From Mycolicibacterium senegalense (GTDB lineage Bacteria; Actinomycetota; Actinomycetes; Mycobacteriales; Mycobacteriaceae): a DNA stretch of 64,000 nt. The stretch is from assembly GCF_019645875.1 (NCBI RefSeq), contig NZ_CP081000.1, positions 3,844,001-3,908,000 on the forward strand. The letters are read 5' to 3'. A program made the position numbers and the translations under genes. Positions within the stretch are counted from its first letter, which is position 1, and each line of letters starts with the position of its first letter. Positions 9,178 through 18,212 of this stretch are shown one piece after another. The notes under the pieces were generated by a model, which did not search any database, had not been told where the DNA came from, and saw nothing but the letters and a program-made list of their open reading frames with translations.

Positions 9178-9732
9178 CTAGGCCACTTCGGCGAGTTCGA
9201 CCCGGGTATCGCCGTAGCGCCGCACGCTCAGCTCATCCCAGCCTGCCGGCCAGCTCACCGGCCCACTAGATGACCGCCGCTCCACCAGAACGAGGGTGCC
9301 CGCGGCTACCCAACCGGCGCTGGCCAGCGCCGCGAGCATCGCATCGACCGCGGCGTCATCCAGGTCGTACGGCGGGTCGGCGAACACCAGATCGACCGGC
9401 CGCGTAGCACCTCCGGCCAATACCGTGTCGACATTGCCCCGGCGTACCGACGCGTTACGCACACCGAGCGCAGAAATGTTCTCGGCGATCACCGCGGCCG
9501 CGCGAGCATCCGCCTCGACGAAGGTCGCCGAGGTGGCGCCCCGCGAAAGTGCTTCCAGGCCAAGCGCTCCCGAACCGGCGTACAGATCCAGCACCGACAA
9601 GCCGGTGAAATCCACCCGCGCGGTCAACGCGTTGAACACTGCTTCGCGGACCCGGTCTGAAGTCGGCCGGGTACCGCTACGGGGCACCGCGATCCGACGG
9701 CCACCGAGCACCCCCGCGATGATGCGGGTCAG
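9178..9732 (-). CDS. rsmD: 16S rRNA (guanine966-N2)-methyltransferase RsmD, probable CTG start
   Basis: SAM-dependent methyltransferase acting on 16S rRNA G966. It has the SAM-binding motif VLDLYAGSGALGLEALSRGA and the catalytic DPPY tetrapeptide in VDLVFADPPYDL. RsmD proteins begin TRIIxGxxGGRR. Here that sequence is encoded in full (TRIIAGVLGGRR), but the codon in front of it is CTG (9730-9732), not ATG/GTG/TTG. It overlaps the pyc stop as CTGA, in the place where a GTGA overlap would be expected. The first canonical start is GTG at 9709-9711, which would remove seven conserved residues. I annotate the CTG start (184 residues). Confidence 0.85.
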   Translation of the reverse strand: MTRIIAGVLGGRRIAVPRSGTRPTSDRVREAVFNALTARVDFTGLSVLDLYAGSGALGLEALSRGATSATFVEADARAAAVIAENISALGVRNASVRRGNVDTVLAGGATRPVDLVFADPPYDLDDAAVDAMLAALASAGWVAAGTLVLVERRSSSGPVSWPAGWDELSVRRYGDTRVELAEVA

Positions 9733-12700
9733 CTCGATCCCCCGGCCGCTTCGCTTTTGCCCGCCGAACCGGTCACCACTACCAGTAGGTCGCCGCCTTC
9801 GACTTGTGCGGTGGCGGACACGGCGACGCGTTGCACGGTGCCGGCTTTGGGGGCGGTGATGGCGGCTTCCATTTTCATCGCTTCGATGGTGGCGATGGTC
9901 GCGCCGGCCTCGACGGTGTCGCCTGCGGCGACCCCGACGGTGACCACCCCGGCGAACGGGGCGGCGATGTGGTCGGGATTGGTGCGATCAGCCTTCTCCG
10001 CGGTCGGGACCTCGCTGGCGATGCTGCGGTCACGCACGGTGATGGGACGCAGTTGCCCGTTGAGGATGCACATCACCGTGCGCATGCCGCGCTCGTCGGC
10101 ATCGGAGATCGCTTCCAGCCCGATCAGCAACTGCACCCCGCGTTCCAATTCGACGCGGTGTTCCTCGCCGTAACGCAGCCCGTAGAAGAACTGGTTGGCA
10201 CTCAAACCCGAGGTGTCGCCGTATTCCTCACGGTGGGCCTCGAATTCCTTGGTCGGCCCAGGGAACAACAACCGGTTCAACGCCGCCTGACGTTTGGGCC
10301 CGGGCGCGGCCAGCAGCGCCTCATCGGTGACCGAGAGCTCCTGGACCGGTCTGGCCGGCCCCCGCCCCTCAAGAGCCTTGCTGCGCAACGGCTCCGGCCA
10401 TCCCCCCGGCGGGTCACCCAGCTCGCCACGCAGAAACCCGATCACACTGTCGGGGATGTCGTAGCGGGCCGGGTCGGCGGCGAACTCGGCCGCGCTGACC
10501 CCCGCCCCCACCAGCGCCAACGCCAGATCCCCGACCACCTTGCTCGACGGGGTCACCTTCACCAACCGGCCCAGCACCCGATCAGCGTCGGCGTAAGCCG
10601 TTTCGATCTCCTCGAACCGGTCCCCCAGCCCCAGCGCGATGGCCTGCTGACGCAGATTAGACAGCTGCCCGCCGGGAATCTCGTGGGTGTACACCCGCCC
10701 GGTCGGCGCCGGCAGCCCCGATTCGAACGGGGCGTACACCTTGCGCAACGCCTCCCAGTAGGGCTCCAGATCACAGACCGCATCCAGCGACAGGCCCGTG
10801 TCGAACTCGGTGTGCGCCGCCGCGGCCACGATCGAGGACAACGCCGGCTGGCTGGTGGTGCCGGCCAACGGTGCGGCCGCACCATCGACCGCCGAGGCCC
10901 CGGCCTGCCAGGCCGCCAGATAGGTCGCCAACTGCCCACCGGGGGTGTCATGGGTGTGCACGTGCACCGGCAGGTCGAAACGCGACCGCAAGGCCGAGAC
11001 CAGCAGGTGCGCCGAATGTGGGCGCAACAACCCGGCCATGTCCTTGATCGCCAGCACATGCGCGCCCGCCTCGACGATCTGCTCGGCCAGCTTCAGGTAA
11101 TAGTCCAGGGTGTAGAGGTTCTCGCCCGGATCGGACAGATCGCCGGTGTAGGACATCGCGACCTCGGCGACCGCGGTGCCGGTGTCGCGGACCGCATCGA
11201 TCGCCGGACGCATCGACTCGATGTTGTTGAGCGCGTCGAAGATCCGGAAAATATCGATGCCGGTGGCGGTGGCCTCTTGCACGAACGCCGAGGTCACCAA
11301 CTCCGGATACGGGGTGTAGCCCACGGTGTTGCGCCCGCGCAGCAGCATCTGCAAACAAATGTTGGGCACCGCCTCGCGCAGGGCGGCCAGCCGCTCCCAC
11401 GGGTCCTCTTTCAAAAACCGCAGCGCCACATCGTAGGTCGCGCCACCCCAGCACTCGATCGAGAGCAGCTGCGGCATCATCCGCGCCACATACGGCGCCA
11501 CCTTCAACAAACCGGTCGACCGCAGCCGGGTGGCCAACAACGACTGATGCGCATCACGGAACGTCGTATCCGTCACCCCGACAGCAGGCGAATCCTTGAG
11601 CCACTGGGCAAAGCCCTGCGGCCCCAACTCGACCAGCCGCTGCTTGGACCCCGCCGCCGGCGGCGCCTCCAAATCGATCACCGGCAACTTGTCCTGCGGG
11701 TACACCCCCGTCGGGCGTTCGCCGTTGGGCTTGTTCACCGTGACATCAGCCAGGTAATTCAAAATCTTGGTACCGCGGTCAGCCGGGGTGTGCGCGGTCA
11801 ACAGCTGCCGACGGTCATCGATGAACGACGTGGTGACCCGCCCGGCCCGGAAATCGGGATCCTCGATCACCGCCTGCAAAAACGGAATGTTCGTCGACAC
11901 CCCACGAATCCGGAACTCCGCCAACGCCCGGCGCGCCCGCGCCACCGCGGTGGAGAAATCCCGACCCCGACACGTCAGCTTGACCAGCATCGAGTCGAAA
12001 TGCGCCAACACCTCCGCCCCGACATTGGTACCGCCGTCCAGACGCACCCCCGCACCGCCAGGTGAGCGGTAGGCGGTGATCCGCCCGGTGTCCGGACGGA
12101 ATCCGTTGGCCGGATCCTCGGTCGTGATCCGGCACTGCATCGCCGCCCCACGAATCACCAGCGAATCCTGGCTCAAACCCAGATCCGCCAGCGACTCACC
12201 GGCCGCGATCCGCAACTGCGAACCCACCAGGTCCACATCGGTGATCTCCTCGGTCACCGTGTGCTCCACCTGAATCCGCGGATTGCACTCGATGAACACG
12301 TGATGGCCACGCTCATCGAGAAGAAACTCGATGGTGCCCGCACACGAGTAACCGATGTGCCGGGCCAACGCGACCGCGTCCGCGCAGATCCGTTCCCGCA
12401 AACCGGGATCCAGGTTCGGTGCCGGCGCCAGCTCGATCACCTTCTGGTGCCGGCGCTGCACACTGCAATCCCGCTCGAACAAATGCATCACATTGCCGGC
12501 CGTATCGGCCAGAATCTGCACCTCGATATGACGCGGATTGATGACCGCCTGCTCCAGATACACCGCAGGGTCACCGAACGCGGACTCCGCCTCACGCGAC
12601 GCCGCCTCCACCGCCTCGGCCAACGCCTCGGAATCGGTGACCCGGCGCATCCCGCGCCCACCACCGCCGGACACCGCCTTGACGAACAGCGGGAATTCCA

Positions 12701-13151
12701 TATCGGCTGCCGCAGCGACCAATTCATCCACCGACGACGACGGCGCCGAGGACGCCAACACCGGCAAGCCCGCTGCCCGCGCCGCCTCGATCGCCCGCGA
12801 CTTGTTCCCCGTCAACTCCAACACCTGAGCCGAAGGCCCCACAAAGGTGATACCGGCCTGCGCACACGCCGACGCCAACTCCGGATTCTCCGACAAAAAC
12901 CCGTAACCCGGATAAACCGCATCGGCCCCGGAATGCTTAGCCACCCGGATGATCTCGTCCACCGACAAATACGCCCGCACCGGATGGCCGACCTCACCGA
13001 TCTGATACGACTCGTCAGCCTTCAACCGATGCAACGAATTGCGATCCTCATACGGATACACCGCCACCGTCGCGATGCCCAACTCATAAGCAGCACGAAA
13101 CGCACGGATCGCGATCTCGCCACGATTGGCGACCAGCAGTTTGGAAATCAC
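9729..13151 (-). CDS. pyc: Pyruvate carboxylase
   Basis: Biotin-dependent anaplerotic enzyme making oxaloacetate from pyruvate, bicarbonate and ATP. The 1140 residues match full-length single-chain enzymes. In order: a biotin carboxylase domain from residue 1 (LLVANRGEIAIRAFRAA, then the ATP-grasp segment GGGGRGMR near residue 165); a carboxyltransferase TIM barrel from about 520 (DTTFRDAHQSLLATR); an allosteric linker; and a C-terminal biotinyl domain with EAMKMEA near residue 1105. Its stop overlaps the start of rsmD. Confidence 0.98.
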   Translation of the reverse strand: MISKLLVANRGEIAIRAFRAAYELGIATVAVYPYEDRNSLHRLKADESYQIGEVGHPVRAYLSVDEIIRVAKHSGADAVYPGYGFLSENPELASACAQAGITFVGPSAQVLELTGNKSRAIEAARAAGLPVLASSAPSSSVDELVAAAADMEFPLFVKAVSGGGGRGMRRVTDSEALAEAVEAASREAESAFGDPAVYLEQAVINPRHIEVQILADTAGNVMHLFERDCSVQRRHQKVIELAPAPNLDPGLRERICADAVALARHIGYSCAGTIEFLLDERGHHVFIECNPRIQVEHTVTEEITDVDLVGSQLRIAAGESLADLGLSQDSLVIRGAAMQCRITTEDPANGFRPDTGRITAYRSPGGAGVRLDGGTNVGAEVLAHFDSMLVKLTCRGRDFSTAVARARRALAEFRIRGVSTNIPFLQAVIEDPDFRAGRVTTSFIDDRRQLLTAHTPADRGTKILNYLADVTVNKPNGERPTGVYPQDKLPVIDLEAPPAAGSKQRLVELGPQGFAQWLKDSPAVGVTDTTFRDAHQSLLATRLRSTGLLKVAPYVARMMPQLLSIECWGGATYDVALRFLKEDPWERLAALREAVPNICLQMLLRGRNTVGYTPYPELVTSAFVQEATATGIDIFRIFDALNNIESMRPAIDAVRDTGTAVAEVAMSYTGDLSDPGENLYTLDYYLKLAEQIVEAGAHVLAIKDMAGLLRPHSAHLLVSALRSRFDLPVHVHTHDTPGGQLATYLAAWQAGASAVDGAAAPLAGTTSQPALSSIVAAAAHTEFDTGLSLDAVCDLEPYWEALRKVYAPFESGLPAPTGRVYTHEIPGGQLSNLRQQAIALGLGDRFEEIETAYADADRVLGRLVKVTPSSKVVGDLALALVGAGVSAAEFAADPARYDIPDSVIGFLRGELGDPPGGWPEPLRSKALEGRGPARPVQELSVTDEALLAAPGPKRQAALNRLLFPGPTKEFEAHREEYGDTSGLSANQFFYGLRYGEEHRVELERGVQLLIGLEAISDADERGMRTVMCILNGQLRPITVRDRSIASEVPTAEKADRTNPDHIAAPFAGVVTVGVAAGDTVEAGATIATIEAMKMEAAITAPKAGTVQRVAVSATAQVEGGDLLVVVTGSAGKSEAAGGSS

Positions 13152-13185
13152 GGGTAGACCTAACCGACAAGTTATTTCGGAAGTG

Positions 13186-13809
13186 TTACAGCAGCGTTGA
13201 CCAGTATTCCCAGAAACGCACCAAGATCAACAGCACAAGTGAGGTGAACCAGATCGCCACGATCGACCAGCGCCACTGGTAGACCGCCCGGGCGACGGCA
13301 TTGGTGTGCAACGGCCGAAGCGCGATGGAACTGGTGACCACCAACAGCGGGATGGTCACCGCCCACACCACCATGCAGTACGGGCACAGGGCGCCGATGC
13401 GGTAGAGGCTCTGGAAGATCAGCCAGTGCACCATGACCGCACCGAGCAGAGTCCCGGCCGCAAACCCCCCCCAGTACCAGCGGGGCAAGCGGACACCTGC
13501 GACTGCCAGCACGCCGGTGACCAGGGTGAGCGTGAACGCGACCACCCCGATCAGCGAATTGGGGAATCCGAAGACCGACGCCTGCGGGGTGGTCATCACC
13601 GAACCGCAGGAGATGACCGGGTTGATGCTGCAGGACGGGACATAGGACGGATCGATCAGCAGCTCGATCTTCTCGACCGTGAGTGCCAGCGCCGCCGCCA
13701 AACCGAGGACACCTGCGATGAGCACCCAGACGGCACTGGCCTTGACCACGGCTACGCCGCGGGGCTCCTCGGTTCCCACCTCGTCCAGTTCGGCGGCGGT
13801 GTCGCTCAT
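13186..13809 (-). CDS. Vitamin K epoxide reductase family membrane protein
   Basis: A 207-residue polytopic membrane protein of the VKOR family, which reoxidises DsbA-type proteins with quinone as electron acceptor. The redox cysteines are all present: Cys60 and Cys68 in the first periplasmic loop (PSCSINPVISCGS) and the CPYC active site at 142-145 beside a membrane helix. Four to five hydrophobic helices can be seen. It overlaps the upstream DsbA-like gene by 4 bp, which ties enzyme and partner together. It takes the place of DsbB in this lineage. Confidence 0.93.
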   Translation of the reverse strand: MSDTAAELDEVGTEEPRGVAVVKASAVWVLIAGVLGLAAALALTVEKIELLIDPSYVPSCSINPVISCGSVMTTPQASVFGFPNSLIGVVAFTLTLVTGVLAVAGVRLPRWYWGGFAAGTLLGAVMVHWLIFQSLYRIGALCPYCMVVWAVTIPLLVVTSSIALRPLHTNAVARAVYQWRWSIVAIWFTSLVLLILVRFWEYWSTLL

Positions 13810-14633
13810 GGGTTGGCCGGAGCCGGGGCGGGTGTGGCCGGAGCAGGCGCGGCGGGAGCTCCTGGAGCAGGCGCTGCCGGTGCGCCGGGGCCGGGCGCCG
13901 GGCCGTTCAACGCGGGCACGTCACCGACGATCTCTTTCACCTTCGCGATCAGCGCGTCAGGGGTGCTCGGGTTGTATTCCTCGCCGTTGAATTTGACGGT
14001 CGGAGTCGAGTTGATACCGGTGGCCGCGGCCATGCCCTGCACCATCTCCACGTAGCGCCCCTTGGTGATGCAGTCGGGAACGTCCCCGGCCGCACCGGCC
14101 TGGCGGGCCAGCTCGATGATCCGGCCGTTGTCCGGGTAGACACCGCTGCCCTCCTCAGGCTGGATACCCGGGGTGAAAAGCGCGGAGTGGAAGCGGCGGA
14201 ACGCTTCGACGGACTCGTCGGCGATGCAGTACGCAGCGCCACCGGCCCGGGACGAGTAGCCGTTGCCGGCTTTATCCAGAATCGCCACCATGTGGTAGTC
14301 GACGGCCACTGCACCGGAGTCGATGAGCTTGTTGATGGTCGGGCCGAACTGCTGCTCCAGATGACCGCAGGCGGGGCACAGGAAGTCCTCGAAGAGGCTC
14401 AGCGTCACCTTGGGCTCCGAAGTGCCCTCTTTGGTGATCACGTTGGGCGCTGCGACGTGCACGGCCCTGGCCTCACCGGAAGCCGGCCGCTTGTGGCCGG
14501 TCATCACGATGTAGAGCACCAGGCCGACGGCGAACAGCACCACCACGGCTGTCAGCCCGATCTGAACCCACAGGTTGCGCTTGCGGTCAGCCGCTTTGAG
14601 GTCGTACTTCGCGGTCTTCTTCGGTTTGGCCAC
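13806..14633 (-). CDS. Membrane-anchored DsbA-like thiol-disulfide oxidoreductase
   Basis: A 275-residue extracytoplasmic thioredoxin-fold protein. A basic N-terminus and one transmembrane helix (residues ~22-44) anchor it. The thioredoxin domain carries the active site CPAC at residues 86-89 (FLCPACGHLEQ), and the cis-proline region appears as GINSTPTV. The last ~30 residues are a Pro/Ala tail (PAPGAPAAPAPA). It is translationally coupled to VKOR (ATGA overlap), so the pair should introduce disulfides into exported proteins. Confidence 0.92.
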   Translation of the reverse strand: MAKPKKTAKYDLKAADRKRNLWVQIGLTAVVVLFAVGLVLYIVMTGHKRPASGEARAVHVAAPNVITKEGTSEPKVTLSLFEDFLCPACGHLEQQFGPTINKLIDSGAVAVDYHMVAILDKAGNGYSSRAGGAAYCIADESVEAFRRFHSALFTPGIQPEEGSGVYPDNGRIIELARQAGAAGDVPDCITKGRYVEMVQGMAAATGINSTPTVKFNGEEYNPSTPDALIAKVKEIVGDVPALNGPAPGPGAPAAPAPGAPAAPAPATPAPAPANP

Positions 14634-14660
14634 GTCGACAAGCGTACCGGCGTCGACAGG

Positions 14661-15797
14661 TCAACTTTCGGCGTGGCTGAGATGTGCGCGCAGCGCGGAG
14701 ATCATCGCCCCCGTGGCGGTGGCGCTGCCGCCACCCAGGGGAAAGAAGCTGGCGAAAGCGTGGATCATCGAGCGCTCCTCACGGAGGTCGACAACCACCC
14801 CGGCGTCGCGCATCGCCCTGGCGTATCGGTTGCCCTCGTCCCGCAACGGATCGAAGCCCGCGGTGACCACCAGCGCCGGAGGTAAGCCGGACAGATCCTC
14901 GCTGAGCAGCGGTGACACCATCGGGTCCTCGGCCGACACCTCAGCGCCGTCGAGGTAGTGCCCGGCGAACCAGTCCATGTCACGTTTCTTCAGGAAGTAG
15001 CCGTCGGCGAACAGCGTCTTGGATCGCGTGTCGCTCGACATGTCGGTGACCGGATAGAGCAGCAACTGCAGCGCCGGCAGCGGCAGTTCGGAATCGCGGG
15101 CCTGCTGGGTCACTACGGCGGCCAGGTTGCCGCCCGCACTGTCCCCGCCGACCATGATGCGCGTGGCACCCAGGCCGGCGGCGTGGTCGAGCGCCCAGCG
15201 GTAGGCGGCGTAGGCGTCGTCGACAGCGGCCGGCGCCTTGTGCTCGGGCGCGAGCCGATAGTCCACGGAGATCACCTGGATCCCGCCGTCTCGGCAGATC
15301 AACCGGCACAGACTGTCGTGGGTATCGAGGTCGCCGATCACGAAACCACCGCCGTGGAAGTACAGCAGCAACGCCGATATCGCCGGGGAACCGCTGCCGT
15401 CGGGGACATACCGTCGCGCCCGCATCGGCCCGGCCGGCCCCGGAATCGAAATCTCGGTGACGTCCGCACGGATTCGGGTCTTCATCATTCCCGCTGTGAC
15501 CGCCAGCGCCGCTCGGGAAACGGCGACACCGGATTCCGGACTGTAGTCGGCAACCAGTCCGCCGACTCCGGCCGCGTGTTGGGCGGCCAGTGTCAGCTGC
15601 AACGTCGTGTCCAGTGTGTTGCCGTCGACAGTCACCGACCGCCCGCCCAGCATCAGCCTCTTGACCTGATCCGGGATCCGCGGAATCGCGGCCAAGGTCA
15701 ATCCCGTGGCCCGCTCCAGCAGCTTCTGTTTGACCACATCCCGGCCATGACCATCATGTCCGCCTCCGACTGGTCCGCCTGGCAGACTTTCAGTCAT
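14661..15797 (-). CDS. lipN: Hormone-sensitive-lipase family esterase (LipN type)
   Basis: A 378-residue alpha/beta hydrolase of the HSL group. It shows the oxyanion motif YFHGGGFVIGD, the nucleophile elbow GGDSAGGN, the Asp in GFDPLRDEG and the His in MIHAFASFF. The start is ATG 15795-15797 (MTESLPGG), because AAGGAG lies six bases upstream and mycobacterial LipN begins the same way. The start codon shares the tetranucleotide CATG with the divergent aldo-keto reductase gene. It cleaves short acyl esters by family analogy; the natural substrate is unknown. Confidence 0.88.
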   Translation of the reverse strand: MTESLPGGPVGGGHDGHGRDVVKQKLLERATGLTLAAIPRIPDQVKRLMLGGRSVTVDGNTLDTTLQLTLAAQHAAGVGGLVADYSPESGVAVSRAALAVTAGMMKTRIRADVTEISIPGPAGPMRARRYVPDGSGSPAISALLLYFHGGGFVIGDLDTHDSLCRLICRDGGIQVISVDYRLAPEHKAPAAVDDAYAAYRWALDHAAGLGATRIMVGGDSAGGNLAAVVTQQARDSELPLPALQLLLYPVTDMSSDTRSKTLFADGYFLKKRDMDWFAGHYLDGAEVSAEDPMVSPLLSEDLSGLPPALVVTAGFDPLRDEGNRYARAMRDAGVVVDLREERSMIHAFASFFPLGGGSATATGAMISALRAHLSHAES

Positions 15798-16638
15798 GGC
15801 TGCTCCTTCTGTGAGTCCTCGTGTCACGCTCAACGACGGTAATTCGATACCGCAAGTCGGACTGGGGGTATGGCAGACCCCCGCCGAGGAGACCGAACGC
15901 GCGGTGACGGCCGCACTGCAGGCAGGCTATCGGCACATCGACACCGCGGCCGCCTACCGCAACGAGGCCGAGACCGGCCGCGGCCTGGCCAACTCCGGGG
16001 TCCCCCGCGAAGAGGTGTTCCTGGTGACCAAGCTGTGGAACAGCGACCAGGGATATGACTCCACCCTGGCCGCGTTCGACGCGAGCCTGGATCGGCTGGG
16101 CGTCGACTATCTCGATCTGTATCTGATCCACTGGCCGGTACCCGCCAACAACGCCTATGTCGACACGTTCAGGGCGTTCGCGCACCTGCACGATCAGGGC
16201 CGGGTCCGCTCTATCGGGGTGAGCAATTTCGAGCCCGAACATCTCAACGTGCTCATCGACTCCACCGGCATCGTGCCCGCGGTCAACCAGATCGAGTTGC
16301 ACCCGCTACTACCGCAGCACGAGCTTCGTGAGGTGCACGCCAGGCTCGGCATCGCGACCGAGGCGTGGAGTCCGTTGGGGCAGGGGTCGCTGCTCACCGA
16401 TCCGGTGATCACACAGATCGCCGAACGGCACGGTAAAACCCCCGCACAGGTACTGATTAGGTGGCATATCCATCTGGGTAATATCGTCATCCCGAAGTCG
16501 GTGAACCCCGAGCGGATTGTCAGCAATTTCGACGTGTTCGATTTCGATCTGGACGAAACGGACATGGCGGCCATCGCCACGTTGGAGACAGACACCCGCC
16601 TGGGTCCCGATCCGCGAACCTTCAACTTCACAGGATAG
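15796..16638 (+). CDS. Aldo-keto reductase, first of a tandem pair
   Basis: A 280-residue NADPH-dependent oxidoreductase of the AKR5-like group. The catalytic tetrad is complete: Asp49 and Tyr54 (IDTAAAYRNE), Lys79 (LVTKLW) and His112 (LIHWP). The cofactor-binding C-terminal segment VIPKSVNPERI is present. The ATG overlaps the start of the divergent lipN. No clear Shine-Dalgarno is visible because the upstream bases are lipN codons, so a slightly later GTG at 15811 is possible. The second copy follows after 5 bp. Confidence 0.92.
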   Translation: MAAPSVSPRVTLNDGNSIPQVGLGVWQTPAEETERAVTAALQAGYRHIDTAAAYRNEAETGRGLANSGVPREEVFLVTKLWNSDQGYDSTLAAFDASLDRLGVDYLDLYLIHWPVPANNAYVDTFRAFAHLHDQGRVRSIGVSNFEPEHLNVLIDSTGIVPAVNQIELHPLLPQHELREVHARLGIATEAWSPLGQGSLLTDPVITQIAERHGKTPAQVLIRWHIHLGNIVIPKSVNPERIVSNFDVFDFDLDETDMAAIATLETDTRLGPDPRTFNFTG

Positions 16639-16643
16639 GTGAC

Positions 16644-17486
16644 ATGACCTCCTCGGACGGGGCTGCGATTCCCACCGTCACGCTCAACGACGAACGCACG
16701 ATCCCCGTGGTCGGCCTGGGCGTCGGCGGTCTCTCGGACTCTGAGGCCGAGCGCGTGGTGTCCGCGGCGCTGGAGGCCGGCCACCGGTTGATCGACACCG
16801 CGGCGGCCTACGGCAACGAAGCCGGTGTCGGGCGCGCCATCGCGGCGTCGGGCATACCCCGCGAGGAAATCTCGGTCACCACCAAACTGGCCATCACCGA
16901 TCACGGCTTCCAGTCCTCCCAGAACGCCGCACGAGCCAGCCTCGAACGGCTGGGCCTGGACTATGTCGACCTCTACCTGATCCATTGGCCGGGCAACGAT
17001 GTCGGCAAGTACGTCGACAGCTGGGGTGGCCTGATGGCGCTCAAGCAGCAGGGATTGGCGCGCTCCACCGGCGTGTCCAATTTCAGCCCCGAGAATCTCT
17101 CGACGATCGTCGACCTGACGTTCACGGCGCCCGCGGTCAATCAGATCGAGCTGCACCCGTTGCTGAATCAGAGCGACTGGCGGGCAGCCAACGCCCGCTA
17201 CAACGTCGTCACGGAGGCCTACAGCCCCCTCGGCGTCGGCAATCTGCTCGACAACCCGGCGGTCACGGCCATCGCCGAGGCGCACGGCAAGACGCCGGCG
17301 CAGGTGCTGATCCGCTGGAGCATCCAGCTGGGCAACATCGTGATCTCCCGATCGACCGATCCCGAGCGCATCGCGTCCAATTTCGACGTGTTCGGTTTCG
17401 AGCTGACGAGCGAACAGATGGACAGCCTCAACGGTCTCGACGACGGCACCCGGTTCCGGCCGGACCCGGCGACTTTCACGGGCTGA
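16644..17486 (+). CDS. Aldo-keto reductase, second of a tandem pair
   Basis: Paralogue of the preceding gene, also 280 residues, and the one that looks more like M. tuberculosis Rv2971. Its tetrad is Asp51, Tyr56, Lys81 and His114. The cofactor loop VISRSTDPERI replaces the upstream copy's VIPKSVNPERI. The 5-bp gap suggests co-transcription. The copies have diverged at loop residues lining the substrate pocket, so they probably handle different carbonyl compounds (methylglyoxal-type substrates are typical of the family). Confidence 0.92.
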   Translation: MTSSDGAAIPTVTLNDERTIPVVGLGVGGLSDSEAERVVSAALEAGHRLIDTAAAYGNEAGVGRAIAASGIPREEISVTTKLAITDHGFQSSQNAARASLERLGLDYVDLYLIHWPGNDVGKYVDSWGGLMALKQQGLARSTGVSNFSPENLSTIVDLTFTAPAVNQIELHPLLNQSDWRAANARYNVVTEAYSPLGVGNLLDNPAVTAIAEAHGKTPAQVLIRWSIQLGNIVISRSTDPERIASNFDVFGFELTSEQMDSLNGLDDGTRFRPDPATFTG

Positions 17487-17504
17487 CCGAATCCGCGCGG
17501 AGAG

Positions 17505-18212
17505 TCAACCCACCGGGCAGGTTGCGGCCGCCTCGCGCAGGACGCCTGCCGAGGCCGCGTCGATCGGAAGCGCGTAGCCGCGCAGCACCTCGGCGAACTG
17601 CACCGCGTATTGGCACCAGAACGCGCGGTTGGGTGGCATCCAGTGGGCAGGTTCCTGGTCTCCCTTGTCCTGATTGGGTTTACCGGCAACCGCGAGCAGA
17701 TTGGCCGGGTCGTTGGCGAAACGGAGTCGCATATCGTCCGGCCAGTCCCGGGCCCCGAGATCCCACGCCAACGCCAGCGGCACGATGTGGTCGATCTGTA
17801 CCGAGGCGCCGGTCTGATTGCCGCGGACGAATGACACGACCGCGTTCGTGTACGGATCGTGCAGTGTGCCCGTCGCCACTGCGGTCGGGCACCGCTTGAT
17901 CGCGACGAAGGTCTTGTCCACCAGGTCGCGGTTGAGGATGTCGTTACGGGTGTCGCAGCCGTTGTGCCCGCCGGGCGCACTGTTGTCGTCGTCCCAGGAT
18001 TCGCCGAACGCCGCACGACGGTAATCGTTGCCGCGCACCCGCACCGGAATCTGCGGCACGCCGGCCAGCAGGTCGATGCCGGCTGCCACGGTGGGCGGCT
18101 GCGCTTGAGCGACGAACCGCGCGACGTTGTGCGTCGACGTGGTCACCTGAACGGCCACCACCACCGCGAGTGCGACGGCCGCCACCAGCCACCACACCCG
18201 TCGGTTCGTCAT
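17505..18212 (-). CDS. Secreted or membrane-tethered HNH nuclease (DUF1524/GmrSD-C-like)
   Basis: A 235-residue protein with an N-terminal signal or anchor helix (residues ~6-24). After it comes an HNH-type nuclease domain: DHIVPLALAWDLGA, then NDPANLLAVAGKPNQDKGDQ, then PAHWMPP and FWCQYA, the pattern of the exported DUF1524 group in actinobacteria. Its ATG overlaps the recG stop by 4 bp. A role in extracellular DNA degradation or uptake is only a guess; the exported location and the His/Asn nuclease core are what the sequence shows. Confidence 0.82.
   Translation of the reverse strand: MTNRRVWWLVAAVALAVVVAVQVTTSTHNVARFVAQAQPPTVAAGIDLLAGVPQIPVRVRGNDYRRAAFGESWDDDNSAPGGHNGCDTRNDILNRDLVDKTFVAIKRCPTAVATGTLHDPYTNAVVSFVRGNQTGASVQIDHIVPLALAWDLGARDWPDDMRLRFANDPANLLAVAGKPNQDKGDQEPAHWMPPNRAFWCQYAVQFAEVLRGYALPIDAASAGVLREAAATCPVG

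Noticed and set aside
9804..12065. A 753-codon plus-strand open frame inside pyc
   Set aside because: It lies wholly antisense to an intact pyruvate carboxylase with all domains. Its product is His/Arg/Gln-rich without any family motif, the normal shadow of high-GC coding DNA.
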